DNA of 64,000 bases, taken from the NCBI RefSeq assembly GCF_003131185.1, contig NZ_QFFU01000024.1:39247-103246 (forward strand), written 5' to 3'. Below are positions 8,198 through 15,784 of this stretch, in pieces (the first letter of the stretch is position 1; each line of letters starts with the position of its first letter). The translations under genes were made by a program, and so were the position numbers. This stretch comes from Pseudomonas ovata (GTDB taxonomy: Bacteria; Pseudomonadota; Gammaproteobacteria; Pseudomonadales; Pseudomonadaceae). The notes below the pieces were generated by a model that had not been told where the DNA came from, did not search any database, and saw nothing but the letters and a program-made list of their open reading frames with translations.

Positions 8198-8745
8198 ACA
8201 TGAGCTATACGGACATTTCAGCTGGTAAAGCGATTCCCGATGACTTCTTCACCGTTATTGAGATCCCTGCAAACCACTCGCCGATCAAGTACGAGGTGGA
8301 CAAGCCAAGCGGACAGATCTTCGTTGACCGCTTCCTCAGCACGCCGATGTTCTACCCGGCCAACTACGGGTTCATTCCAAATACACTGAGCGATGACGGC
8401 GATCCTCTCGACGTCCTAGTGATTTGTCCTTACCCGGTATCACCTGGCGTTGTCATTCGTAGTCGCCCGGTTGGTGTGATGTACATGACGGACGAAGCTG
8501 GAGCGGATGCCAAGGTGATCGCAGTGCCTCATGAAAAACTCAGCTCTATGTACAGCGACGTTAAGGAGTGCTCAGACCTGCCTGCATTACTCCTCGCGCA
8601 GATCCAGCACTTCTTCGAAAACTATAAGGCGTTGGAACCGGGTAAGTGGGTAAAGATGGGGCGATGGGGTAGCGCAGATGAGGCTAGGGAAGAAATCCGC
8701 AAGTCAGTAGCTGCCTACGTTCCAAAGAGGCTGATGTCTCACTAG
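8194..8745 (+). CDS. ppa: Soluble inorganic pyrophosphatase (family I)
   Basis: A 183-residue enzyme hydrolysing pyrophosphate to phosphate with magnesium in the cytoplasm. The family signature DDGDPLDVLV, with its metal-binding aspartates, is intact, as are YEVDKPSGQIFVDRF and YPANYGFIPNT. The ATG at 8194 overlaps the DUF190 stop; a second ATG six bases on (MSYTD) is also possible. Pyrophosphatase is a classic fluoride-inhibited enzyme, so an extra copy under a fluoride riboswitch would supply replacement activity. That interpretation is inferred from operon context. Confidence 0.93.
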   Translation: MNMSYTDISAGKAIPDDFFTVIEIPANHSPIKYEVDKPSGQIFVDRFLSTPMFYPANYGFIPNTLSDDGDPLDVLVICPYPVSPGVVIRSRPVGVMYMTDEAGADAKVIAVPHEKLSSMYSDVKECSDLPALLLAQIQHFFENYKALEPGKWVKMGRWGSADEAREEIRKSVAAYVPKRLMSH

Positions 8746-8754
8746 AGAATCTGG

Positions 8755-8933
8755 ACTGTTAGAGTGAACCCACTTATGCGGAAGTAGCTCAGTAATCTCA
8801 CTCGCCCGCTGTGTTGGCAGGCGGGTGAGCACGTCCTTTAGGTACGCATACGGATCATGTCCATTGAGCCGTGCCGTCTGGATCAAGCTCATAATTGCAG
8901 CCGCACGTTTACCGCTGCGCAATGAGCCCGCAA
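8755..8933 (-). pseudogene. IS66-family transposase fragment (C-terminal end)
   Basis: The reverse strand encodes AGSLRSGKRAAAIMSLIQTA followed by RLNGHDPYAYLKDVLTRLPT and LLPHKW, the C-terminal end of IS66 transposases. Everything upstream of this end is missing; the sequence switches directly into an IS3-family transposase near 8934. It cannot be active. Confidence 0.8.
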
Positions 8934-10211
8934 GTAGTAGTCGATATAGGCCCGAATTGCTACTGCCAGCTCCTCTACGCTTGAGAACCTGTTGCAGTGG
9001 AAAAGCTCAGATTTTAGTACTGCAAAAAAGCTTTCCATTGCCGCATTGTCGAGGCAATTGGCTCGCCTTGACATACTCTGAGTCAGTCCATGCTGACGGA
9101 TCAGCTGTTGGTAGGCAGGGTATTGATAGTGCCAGCCTTGATCGGAATGGATGAGCGGTTTCTCATGAGGCCGAAGGGTCTTCAATCCGTCTTTCAACAT
9201 ACGTAAGACCATCTCGAACGATGGGCGCTCACTTATCTCGAAAGCCACAATTTCCTTATTGAAGAGGTCAAGAATCGGTGACAGGTATAGCCGGTTTTGA
9301 TTGACACGAAACTCCGTTATGTCAGTCGCCCACCGCTGATTGGGCTGCGGTGCGGTAAAGCGGCGTTCCAGCAGGTTAGGCGCCACGCAGGACTCCGGCC
9401 CTGTGAATGGACGATAGCGACGGCGTCGCAGCGTGCACTTTAACGACATTTCGCCCATCAGCCGCTGTACTGCCTTGTGATTGATCTGCTGCCCCTGATT
9501 GCGTAGCGCCTGCGTGATGCGGCGATAGCCATAGCGACCCCGATGATGCGCGAACATCGTCCGGATGCTCTCTTTGCGGGCACCTTGTTTGTCTGGTTGG
9601 CGAGTGACCTTGAGGTGGTAGTAGAAGCTGCTTCGAGGAAGACATGCTCCCTGAAGAAGCGCATCAAGTGGATATCGTGACCGCAACTCCTGCACGATAA
9701 GTGCTTTCTGCTGATTGTCCAGGTCACTGTCCTTGAGACCCAAGCTCATGGCTTTGCGCAGAAAGGCGTTTTTGACCTGCAGATAGGCAACCTGCTTTTC
9801 CAGCTCTCGGACTGGGTTTGCGATGTGGGGCTTGAAAGCGGATGGATCTGGAACGGGAAGAAGGGGCAAGGAGTCACCTCTGCGTTTGCTGGCCAACCCC
9901 TCGATACCATACCTCTGCCACGCATCGACCCAGCGCTGCATTTGGGAGCGATTGAGACTAAATCGCTCACTAGCCCGTCGGATTGATAGGCCTTCGACGA
10001 TCTGTCGCACCACCTCGATCTTGAAATCGATGCTGTGATAACGATAACGCTTTTGTAGAGCCGCTTTTCCGTGATTGGCATAGGCGCCAATCCATCCTTT
10101 TACCTGCACCACGCTGACGTCATGCACCCTAGCGAGGTGGCCGTAGCTGCAATCGCCCTTTTGGTACTGAGCGACGATCTTCAATTTGAACGCTAGAGAG
10201 TACTTGGGCAT
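8889..10211 (-). pseudogene. IS3-family transposase, C-terminus replaced by IS66 read-through
   Basis: A 440-residue open frame. The N-terminal third has two helix-turn-helix segments (KLKIVAQYQKGDCSYGHLA and KIEVVRQIVEGLSIRRASE) and a coiled region ELEKQVAYLQVKNAFLRKA. The integrase core carries DDE residues in WATDITEF, IHSDQGWHYQ and NAAMESFFAVLKSE. The two parts are one continuous frame, unlike IS3 elements that need a -1 frameshift. After AYIDYY the sequence becomes LRAHCAAVNVRLQL, which is out-of-frame IS66 DNA, so the normal KLKGLSPVEYR-like ending is absent. Activity is doubtful. Confidence 0.8.
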
Positions 10212-10249
10212 GGTACGCCTTCAAGGCAGCGTCCAACTTTCGGGGGTCA
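8934..10249 (-). mobile_element. IS3-family (IS150-like) element, truncated at its transposase 3' end
   Basis: The intact end is marked by TGACCCCCGAAAGTTGGAC read on the reverse strand from 10249, a typical terminal inverted repeat of this group, about 38 bases before the transposase start. The other end is missing: the transposase runs into IS66 sequence near 8934, before its last 20 or so residues and terminal repeat. The element is therefore probably immobile on its own. No target duplication can be identified because one end is lost. Confidence 0.78.
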
Positions 10250-10315
10250 TTTCAAGGACGCCGAGGCCCTTTCCAAACGGGTAAACCAGCGGTCTATTTA
10301 GCCTTGGGCTTACAA

Positions 10316-10342
10316 GCCTGTTAGCGCATTGCGCTAACAGGC
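10316..10342. repeat. Perfect 13-bp inverted repeat
   Basis: GCCTGTTAGCGCA and TGCGCTAACAGGC are separated by a single T. It lies about 65 bases outside the IS3 end and has no T-tract, so it may be a protein-binding palindrome or a remnant of a terminator rather than a clear intrinsic terminator. Confidence 0.5.
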
Positions 10343-10895
10343 CCAACGAGTAGCTACGGCGCGGACGGATAAGTCATAGGCACCTAAATTTTGCGCCACA
10401 CCAACGCAGGAATGGTTCTGATATAGATCAGCTCGCTTATCAACTCAATCAACGTTTGAGTAATGACCGCAGCTGCAGCTAGCCCTCTGATTTCTCAGGA
10501 AACACCTAGCGGAAGTAGAGGCGAAGGTAGCCAAGCTCCAGCAAATCAGGATCGATTTGCTCTCAATGGCAGGCAGGTGCGAGTCGACTTGCTTAGGCTC
10601 GAGCACTCCAGATTGCACGATCGTAGAGTCCCTGTTTGAACCGGCTGCTGGGACTGGTTCGGGTTGCTGCTCTTAGACAGATTAAAATCTAAGTATATGA
10701 TAAATATAGAAAAATATCTGTTTTATACGTATTTTATCACCACAAATCTCATCGGTGCAGAATCGTGCGATATGGATGCTTGATGACCAACCAGAGATGA
10801 TGCATTGAGAGGCATCAGGGAATAAATTTTACATAGTGCTATTATTCGATGCTCTATGACCGTTTAAAACTATTCTAAAATATGATGATAGTGGG
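10343..10895. other. Intergenic stretch without a recognisable gene
   Basis: About 550 bases between the IS3 end and the HEPN gene. No convincing reading frame is seen on either strand. Composition shifts from GC-balanced to strongly AT-rich after about 10680 (for example near 10690-10740), probably the promoter region of the downstream gene and the edge of a horizontally acquired block. Confidence 0.5.
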
Positions 10896-12200
10896 GTGTT
10901 TAAATTGCTGCTAGATTTAGATGAGCTTGTTATGACATGTTCCGACCCACGATCAAAGGTCTATATAAAGGAGTCGGTGCAGTGCTACAAAGCCGGTGCT
11001 TATCGGTCATCAGTAGTGGCGTGTTGGATAGCAGTAGCATTTGATCTAGTAGATAAAATACGTGAGTTAGCTGCCCTTGGTGATAAGCAGGCCATAGAGC
11101 AAATTAACAGATTCAATCGCATACATGAGAATAATGATATACCAGGAGCGCTAAATTTTGAGAAAGAGCTTCCTGACATGGCACTCAATAAATTCAGCTT
11201 TATATCGCATTCTGAATTTAGAGATTTAGAGCGATTGGTTGAAGATCGAAATCGTTGCGCTCATCCATCGCAAGTCTCTGAATCGCAGATATTTGTAGCG
11301 TCGGCTGAGCTTGCTAGGCTTCACATTTCAAACTCCATAAGATCAGTTTTATCTCAACGCGCCACACAAGGTAAAGCTTCTCTTGCTCGACTTATGGAAG
11401 AGCTTGAGTCTAGATACTTCCCGAGCAAACAAGATGATGTATATAAGTTCCTGGGGGCGGGGCCTCTATCCAGACCTACCGTAGCTTTATATAGAAATTA
11501 TTTACAAGTATTGGTTATAGCTCTCACTCGGAAAGGTGTAACAGTTAATAGACAGAGAGCAAGTCATGCATTGACAGCATTGAAGATGATGCATCCTGAT
11601 TTATGGCAGGAACAGTTTCCTAGTGTTGTTATAAAGCAATTGACATCTGTAACTTCAGATGAGGATCTTAGTGTTGCTTGTGATTTTCTAATCTTTCCCC
11701 TTGAGGTTGAGGCTTGGAAATATTTATCAGATATTCTGAAGCTTAAATTTACTTCCTATGTATTTAATATTTCTAAGGATGAAATTCATATTCTCCAGTA
11801 CATGTTGGAATTGACACAAGATCACCCATTGCACAAAGCTGCTGCAGCTAGAATAAATAGCGCTAGGCTTGAGGAGCTTAGGTCTGTAGTGTGGACTTTT
11901 TCTGTTCCACAAGAAGCCTTTAAAAGGCTGGTTTACCTTTACTCGCTATCTACAAATATTGCTGCTGCAAACTCGATAGGTAAGGTGGTTAGAAGCCAAA
12001 TTGAGCTTTTGCTTAATCCGGACGTCTTTGTGGATGAATTGGTTATTTGCGCTAAGAGCAATGATAAAGTATTATTAAGTGATGAGTTTCCATATGTTCT
12101 GAAAGAGCTTGCTCATGAGCTTTCAGCTGGGAGGAATAAGGTTTTGGAAAGTGTGGAAAGGTTAGGGCTAGAGATTGATGTTGCAACGTGGATTAATTGA
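10896..12200 (+). CDS. HEPN-motif protein of unknown function
   Basis: A 434-residue protein with codon use and AT content well apart from its neighbours. Residues about 20-145 look like a HEPN domain: helical YIKESVQCYKAGAYRSSVVA followed by EDRNRCAHPSQ, which gives the R-x4-H motif (R118, H123) of HEPN ribonucleases. The remaining 290 residues are helical and unrecognised. HEPN proteins often act as RNases in phage defence or toxin-antitoxin systems, so a defence role is plausible but unproven. The start is GTG at 10896 with a weak ribosome site; ATG at 10932 is an alternative. No antitoxin partner is adjacent. Confidence 0.6.
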   Translation: MFKLLLDLDELVMTCSDPRSKVYIKESVQCYKAGAYRSSVVACWIAVAFDLVDKIRELAALGDKQAIEQINRFNRIHENNDIPGALNFEKELPDMALNKFSFISHSEFRDLERLVEDRNRCAHPSQVSESQIFVASAELARLHISNSIRSVLSQRATQGKASLARLMEELESRYFPSKQDDVYKFLGAGPLSRPTVALYRNYLQVLVIALTRKGVTVNRQRASHALTALKMMHPDLWQEQFPSVVIKQLTSVTSDEDLSVACDFLIFPLEVEAWKYLSDILKLKFTSYVFNISKDEIHILQYMLELTQDHPLHKAAAARINSARLEELRSVVWTFSVPQEAFKRLVYLYSLSTNIAAANSIGKVVRSQIELLLNPDVFVDELVICAKSNDKVLLSDEFPYVLKELAHELSAGRNKVLESVERLGLEIDVATWIN

Positions 12201-12242
12201 CTATACGTAGTAAATCTATGGTTTTTTAAAACTGGTAGGAGT

Positions 12243-12377
12243 AATGAGAGACGTGCCCAGGCAAGCAAACTCCTAGATGCTACGTGGTAGAAGGCCGGAC
12301 TGATCTTCAAGGCCAAAGGCGGCGACGATTACAACGTTGCGAAAGCCTGGGCCGCTATTGACCCTAATGAGCAATAG
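12243..12377 (+). pseudogene. Possible remnant of a small gene with an in-frame stop
   Basis: In a single frame the DNA reads NERRAQASKLLDATW, a TAG stop, then KAGLIFKAKGGDDYNVAKAW and AAIDPNEQ with a second TAG. The peptide character on both sides of the first stop suggests a coding sequence broken by a nonsense change. The start is lost and I do not recognise a family. Weak evidence; it may be chance. Confidence 0.3.
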
Positions 12378-12389
12378 GAAAAAGACGCA

Positions 12390-12809
12390 ATGGAACATTT
12401 TCACGGTAGTCATAACCCGCTCAGTCAGATCCATGGGGAAGGTGTTTTTGGCGGAATTTTTGCGGCTTCATCAGAGGCCGCTGCATTGAGCCACGGTCCG
12501 CTGCTTCATCGCATTACCTCTCCGCGTCCTCTAACAGACTACGAACTGAACTACAGCATCGACGAAGCCTGGGACATTGCAGTCAAGGTTGCTAGGGGCA
12601 ACGAGGCCATTGCCGAATGCATCATGTCGCGGGATTGCCCATCACTGGACTCATGCGAGCCAGAGAATGCTAGCGAACAAGGTTGGGAGTTCCAGCGATT
12701 ACGCGGGGTGCTGGCCAGCAAGTTAGGCTTTACCAGCGTTGAAATGAGTGACGAACACGGAACCTCTTGGCTCTGCCTACCTGGATGTGTTGTTGAGCAA
12801 CTGATATAA
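12390..12809 (+). CDS. Small protein with an ADP-ribosyltransferase-like N-terminus
   Basis: A 139-residue protein. Its opening FHGSHNPLSQI then GEGVFGGIFAAS resembles the first strand-loop of polyvalent ADP-ribosyltransferase (ART) domains, which typically read YHGTxxxF...GxFFT. The later catalytic Glu motif is not evident and the length is short for a full ART fold, so this may be a degenerate or regulatory version. It is followed 11 bases later by a 60-residue gene, probably co-transcribed. Function unknown; plasmid and phage ART-like proteins often modify host targets. Confidence 0.5.
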   Translation: MEHFHGSHNPLSQIHGEGVFGGIFAASSEAAALSHGPLLHRITSPRPLTDYELNYSIDEAWDIAVKVARGNEAIAECIMSRDCPSLDSCEPENASEQGWEFQRLRGVLASKLGFTSVEMSDEHGTSWLCLPGCVVEQLI

Positions 12810-12820
12810 GAGAAAAGCCG

Positions 12821-13003
12821 ATGGCCATCTACGATGAAATGAAGATACAGCTTCAAGAACTGGTAGATTTGATCAAGCAGGACGAACAGTACTCTGCAGC
12901 TGTTGCCTATGGCGTAGTTGTAGCCGATCAGAACACATCGAAATCACACCAGCTGCGTGCCATTCGTATAGTCGAACTGAAGCGAAAGTACGGACTAGAG
13001 TAG
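12821..13003 (+). CDS. Small hypothetical protein
   Basis: A 60-residue charged, mostly helical protein (KIQLQELVDLIKQDEQYSAA, then RIVELKRKYGLE). It starts 11 bases after the ART-like gene, with AGAGAAAAG upstream, and is probably its operon partner. No family recognised. An immunity or antitoxin-like role would be speculation based only on size and position. Confidence 0.45.
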   Translation: MAIYDEMKIQLQELVDLIKQDEQYSAAVAYGVVVADQNTSKSHQLRAIRIVELKRKYGLE

Positions 13004-13044
13004 CGCTATACAGCCACCAAGGGAATGTTTTTTATAAGGTTAAT

Positions 13045-13641
13045 ATGGAGGACTATATGTATGCAAGGATTGAAGATGCAAACAATTATTACCATCTGAC
13101 GAGACAGGTTGTTATTGGTTTGCAGCTCATGTTGAATGAGCAGACCATAGTGAAAGAAAAGTATATCGAAACTCGCTTACGTCAGCAGGAAGAAATCAAG
13201 TTTCTTGAAAGTAATTGTGAGCTTCGCGAACAGGCAAGGACTAATTTAGTTAGGTATCAACTGAAACTGAGCGCTACGGTTCGTGCGGTTCTGATGACAG
13301 AGCAAACAATGACGATCGTAGCTGGAACACTTCTTCAGGTTGCAAAGCAAGCATTATCAATACGATACGGTACAAGTATTAAAGACTGTACTGCCAATGC
13401 ACGAAAAGTATCAGGAGAAAAAATTCAGGAAATCATATGGTATGGTCGTAATCAGGCTATGCACTTTGAAGAAGGTAAAGGAAGCTGGACGACTCTCTTC
13501 GAAGCTCTAGACATGGTCCATCCTGGGGAATTTACACCTGACCCCATACCGCGCTCGATGGAAATAATAGAATTGTTGGGGTGGATTAACTTCGGAGTAT
13601 ATGAAGATGATATGAAAAAGCTAGGTATTTTAAAATCATAA
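13045..13641 (+). CDS. HEPN-domain protein
   Basis: A 198-residue helical protein ending in the HEPN signature IIWYGRNQAMHFEEG, in which R135 and H140 give R-x4-H. Residues 25-80 are predicted coiled or long-helical (LNEQTIVKEKYIETRLRQQE). HEPN domains with this motif act as RNases or are inactive binding modules. Two starts are possible: ATG 13045 after ATAAGG, or ATG 13057 directly after GGAGG (13047-13051). AT-rich codon use matches the first HEPN gene at 10896. It could be a toxin or defence effector; no nucleotidyltransferase (MNT) partner is seen. Confidence 0.6.
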   Translation: MEDYMYARIEDANNYYHLTRQVVIGLQLMLNEQTIVKEKYIETRLRQQEEIKFLESNCELREQARTNLVRYQLKLSATVRAVLMTEQTMTIVAGTLLQVAKQALSIRYGTSIKDCTANARKVSGEKIQEIIWYGRNQAMHFEEGKGSWTTLFEALDMVHPGEFTPDPIPRSMEIIELLGWINFGVYEDDMKKLGILKS

Positions 13642-13664
13642 TACTAGGTTTAGGGAGCGGGAAG

Positions 13665-13991
13665 ATGAGTGTTGAAAATCGATATAACGCAGCTCGCAAA
13701 AAAATTTTTGCTGATAACCCAGAGGCTCTTAACCAGACTATTTCGGTCGAATAGAAAGTTATTGAGTCGTACGGTATGACTGTTGATGAGTATTATGAAA
13801 AGCAACGTCGAACTGTGTTCGAAAATGCTGCCATAAGCCGTGGGCTTGCGGTTGATGAGTTCGTGATTCGTTTGGTAGCCACATCACCGAAGCAAGCTCA
13901 AGAATGGCGCTTGGATCAGCATCGTAAAGTAGCCGAAGCTCTCGGTATGGAATGGTCTGAGTACAAGCAGCTTAATAATATCGCTGAGTAG
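13665..13991 (+). pseudogene. Small gene interrupted by an amber stop
   Basis: An ATG at 13665, with AGGGAGCGGG upstream, opens MSVENRYNAARKKIFADNPE and ALNQTISVE, then meets TAG at 13752-13754. The same frame continues as KVIESYGMTVDEYYEKQRRT to a stop at 13991. Both halves have similar composition and together would give about 108 residues. The downstream part could restart at ATG 13776 (71 residues). No family is recognised; the C-terminal half is helical and small-DNA-binder-like in character, but this is not established. Confidence 0.5.
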
Positions 13992-14044
13992 AGTAATTCG
14001 CTGCGCCACTGACGCCGCTGAAGCGAGAGATAAAGAATATTTCT

Positions 14045-14080
14045 TGAATTTATGTAATTTATAAAATACAATGGTTGTAT
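14045..14080 (+). promoter_or_regulatory. Promoter and palindromic operator of the toxin-antitoxin pair
   Basis: TTGAAT (14045-14050) and TACAAT (14067-14072) are spaced 16 bases. The palindrome ATACAA-TGG-TTGTAT (14066-14080) covers the -10 box and the toxin start codon at 14079. This placement suits autoregulation by the antitoxin complex. The predicted transcription start falls at or next to the ATG, so the message may be leaderless. Confidence 0.5.
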
Positions 14081-14378
14081 GATAGAAATCAAACAAACCG
14101 CTACATTCATGACTTGGGAAAGCAAGCTGAAGGATCAGCGGGCCAAGGCTGCCATTGCGGCACGCATCTTTCGTTTGGCCAATGGTCTGCCCGGCGACGT
14201 CTCACCTGTAGGGCAGGGGGTAAGTGAGTTAAGGATTCATTATGGCCCAGGCTACAGGGTCTACTTCCAGCAGCGCGGGACGGAAATCGTGATCCTGCTA
14301 TGTGGTGGAGACAAGAGCAGCCAGCCCAAAGATATAGAGACGGCAAAACGCCTAGCCACTGAGTGGAGAACGCAATGA
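14079..14378 (+). CDS. RelE/HigB-type toxin (HI1419 family)
   Basis: A 99-residue toxin of the RelE/ParE superfamily, addiction-module killer type. Family landmarks are visible: WESKLKDQRAKAAIAARIFR, GDVSPVGQGVSELRIHYGPG, YRVYFQQRG and LLCGGDKSSQPKDIETAKRL. Such toxins cleave mRNA at the ribosome and help retain plasmids. No ribosome site precedes the ATG at 14079, but family alignment supports this start over the downstream ATG at 14112. The stop overlaps the antitoxin start. Confidence 0.9.
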   Translation: MIEIKQTATFMTWESKLKDQRAKAAIAARIFRLANGLPGDVSPVGQGVSELRIHYGPGYRVYFQQRGTEIVILLCGGDKSSQPKDIETAKRLATEWRTQ

Positions 14379-14662
14379 CCGAACTAATTTACGACTACGA
14401 TCCCGCACAGGCGCTGGATGGCCCTGAAGCCATTGCGGTGTTCATTAGCGATGCACTGGAGACCGGCGACGCGGCTTACATTGCCAAGGCTATGGGGGTG
14501 GTTGCTCGTGCTAAGGGTATGACCGAACTGGCCAGAGAGACTGGGCTGGCCAGAGAGCAGCTTTACAAATCGTTCAGTGAAAACGGAAACCCAACTCTCA
14601 AAACCATGCTGGTCGTGATGCGAGCTTTAGGTGTTGATCTGACAGCCAGGCCGCATGCGTAG
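14375..14662 (+). CDS. Antitoxin of the HigA-like (HI1420) family
   Basis: A 95-residue antitoxin with a C-terminal XRE-like helix-turn-helix (MTELARETGLAREQLYKSFS followed by NPTLKTMLVVMRALGVDL). The ATG at 14375 overlaps the toxin stop as ATGA, giving translational coupling; the frame is open slightly upstream but the family begins at MTEL. The antitoxin would bind its toxin and the palindrome at 14066-14080. Toxin-first gene order is usual for this type. Confidence 0.9.
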   Translation: MTELIYDYDPAQALDGPEAIAVFISDALETGDAAYIAKAMGVVARAKGMTELARETGLAREQLYKSFSENGNPTLKTMLVVMRALGVDLTARPHA

Positions 14663-14752
14663 TTTGGTTTTGATACGGCGCTCGCACAACCTATGTGGTT
14701 ACAACAGGTGTCATTTTATATAGGATCTAATCTGACATCCGGAGATTCCGCC

Positions 14753-15220
14753 ATGACCTTCCCCAGCGACGACTTGGTCGCGCACGCCAAACACATCAAC
14801 GAACGCTACACGCCGGCTCAGGTCGCCCAGCTGGTGCGCCTGATCAGTCCGGTCCCCAGTTGCGGCTTGATGACCCCAGCCGAGTTCGAGCTCGTGATGG
14901 TGATGCTGGCCAGCCAGCATCGGCGCCGCGCCTTTTCAGACCGTTCAGTCCACGCCGCCAGGCTTGTCCTGGTCATGGGAGCCAGCGTGGCCGAGGCTGC
15001 CGCTGACACTGGATTGGCCAGGCAGGTCGTGCACAGGCTTATGGCGCGTATACGTGCGCGCATGCAGGGTTTGCCTGGCAGTTGGGTAAAGGTTGAAGCA
15101 TGGCTACCACCGGCGCATGCAAAACAAGTGGTGGACCTTGCCGCCACGCTCAGAGCGGCGCATGAGGCGGGCAAAGGGGTCGACGTGCCCGATGTCGACC
15201 AGGTGCCGATGATCGGTTGA
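14753..15220 (+). CDS. TrfB/KorA-like plasmid transcriptional repressor
   Basis: A 155-residue protein with a TrfB-type DNA-binding domain: MTPAEFELVMVMLASQHRRR, VMGASVAEAAADTGLARQVV (the helix-turn-helix) and LPGSWVKVEAWLPP, which mirrors the KorA motif order. KorA-type repressors coordinate plasmid replication, partition and transfer promoters. GGAG at 14741-14744 fixes the start at ATG 14753. It lies next to plasmid maintenance and mobilisation genes. The GTTTAGCTAAAC-type KorA box was not found nearby, so its target site is unknown. Confidence 0.75.
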   Translation: MTFPSDDLVAHAKHINERYTPAQVAQLVRLISPVPSCGLMTPAEFELVMVMLASQHRRRAFSDRSVHAARLVLVMGASVAEAAADTGLARQVVHRLMARIRARMQGLPGSWVKVEAWLPPAHAKQVVDLAATLRAAHEAGKGVDVPDVDQVPMIG

Positions 15221-15784
15221 ACTTCACCACCGGGCGTTCCCTTCGCTGCGCTACGGGGCAGGCTTTCGTGCTGCGCATCGAGCCAGGCCATGAAGCCGGC
15301 CCGTCTCGCCCCTTCGGGCTTCAATCCTTAACGCCTGCGGCCTTCGGCCTGCGCGCTCCGCTTGCCGTCGCTGCTGCGACTTCCTGTGTCACCTTCAGGC
15401 TTGGCGGCGAGCCTTTCGCCTGCGCTTGACGGTAGCTCGAGCGCGGCACCTGACAAGGGTCCGGCTGCGCCCGCGACACTCCCCCGTTCAGACTCGCTTC
15501 GCTCCCTTAGCTGCGGCCTCGCATCGCGCCCTTGTCAGGCACCTGTGCGCCCGATCGACCTCAGCGCCACGGCGAAAGGCACTCCGCCAAGCCAGCACTG
15601 AGGTGAAACGAGATGAAGCACACAGCAGAGCAACAGCATCAGAAGCGCGTCAGAGGCGGTGGTTGTAACGGCCATTTTTCTCCCTGGTATTTGCAGCGCC
15701 TGGAGATCCAGTTCAGCGCTACCACTTCACGCTAACCCAACCGTTCAGCCCCATTGAACGGGCACGATGACCAGGAAAATTTCC
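15221..15784. other. GC-rich non-coding block with long inverted repeat
   Basis: No supported protein gene. The block is rich in CCTTCGG/CTTCGCTGCGCT hairpin-like words. An 11-bp inverted repeat CCTGACAAGGG (15449-15459) and CCCTTGTCAGG (15529-15539) encloses about 70 bases. No iterons or DnaA-like clusters were noticed. It could be a structured leader, a regulatory RNA or a maintenance site for the plasmid; the sequence alone does not decide. Confidence 0.4.
15613..15735 (+). CDS. Possible 40-residue ORF
   Basis: ATG at 15613 preceded by AGGTGAAACGAG opens MKHTAEQQHQKRVRGGGCNG and ends at 15735, 49 bases before the DUF932 gene. It has no recognisable family and may be chance or a leader peptide. 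Confidence 0.22.
   Translation: MKHTAEQQHQKRVRGGGCNGHFSPWYLQRLEIQFSATTSR

Noticed and set aside
8825..9154. A forward-strand frame over the IS junction
   Set aside because: It is antisense to the IS3 transposase and IS66 fragment and has no character of its own.
10343..10895. A possible reverse-strand coding remnant around 10480-10680
   Set aside because: A frame of about 60 residues can be read but has stops, no start and no recognisable motif.
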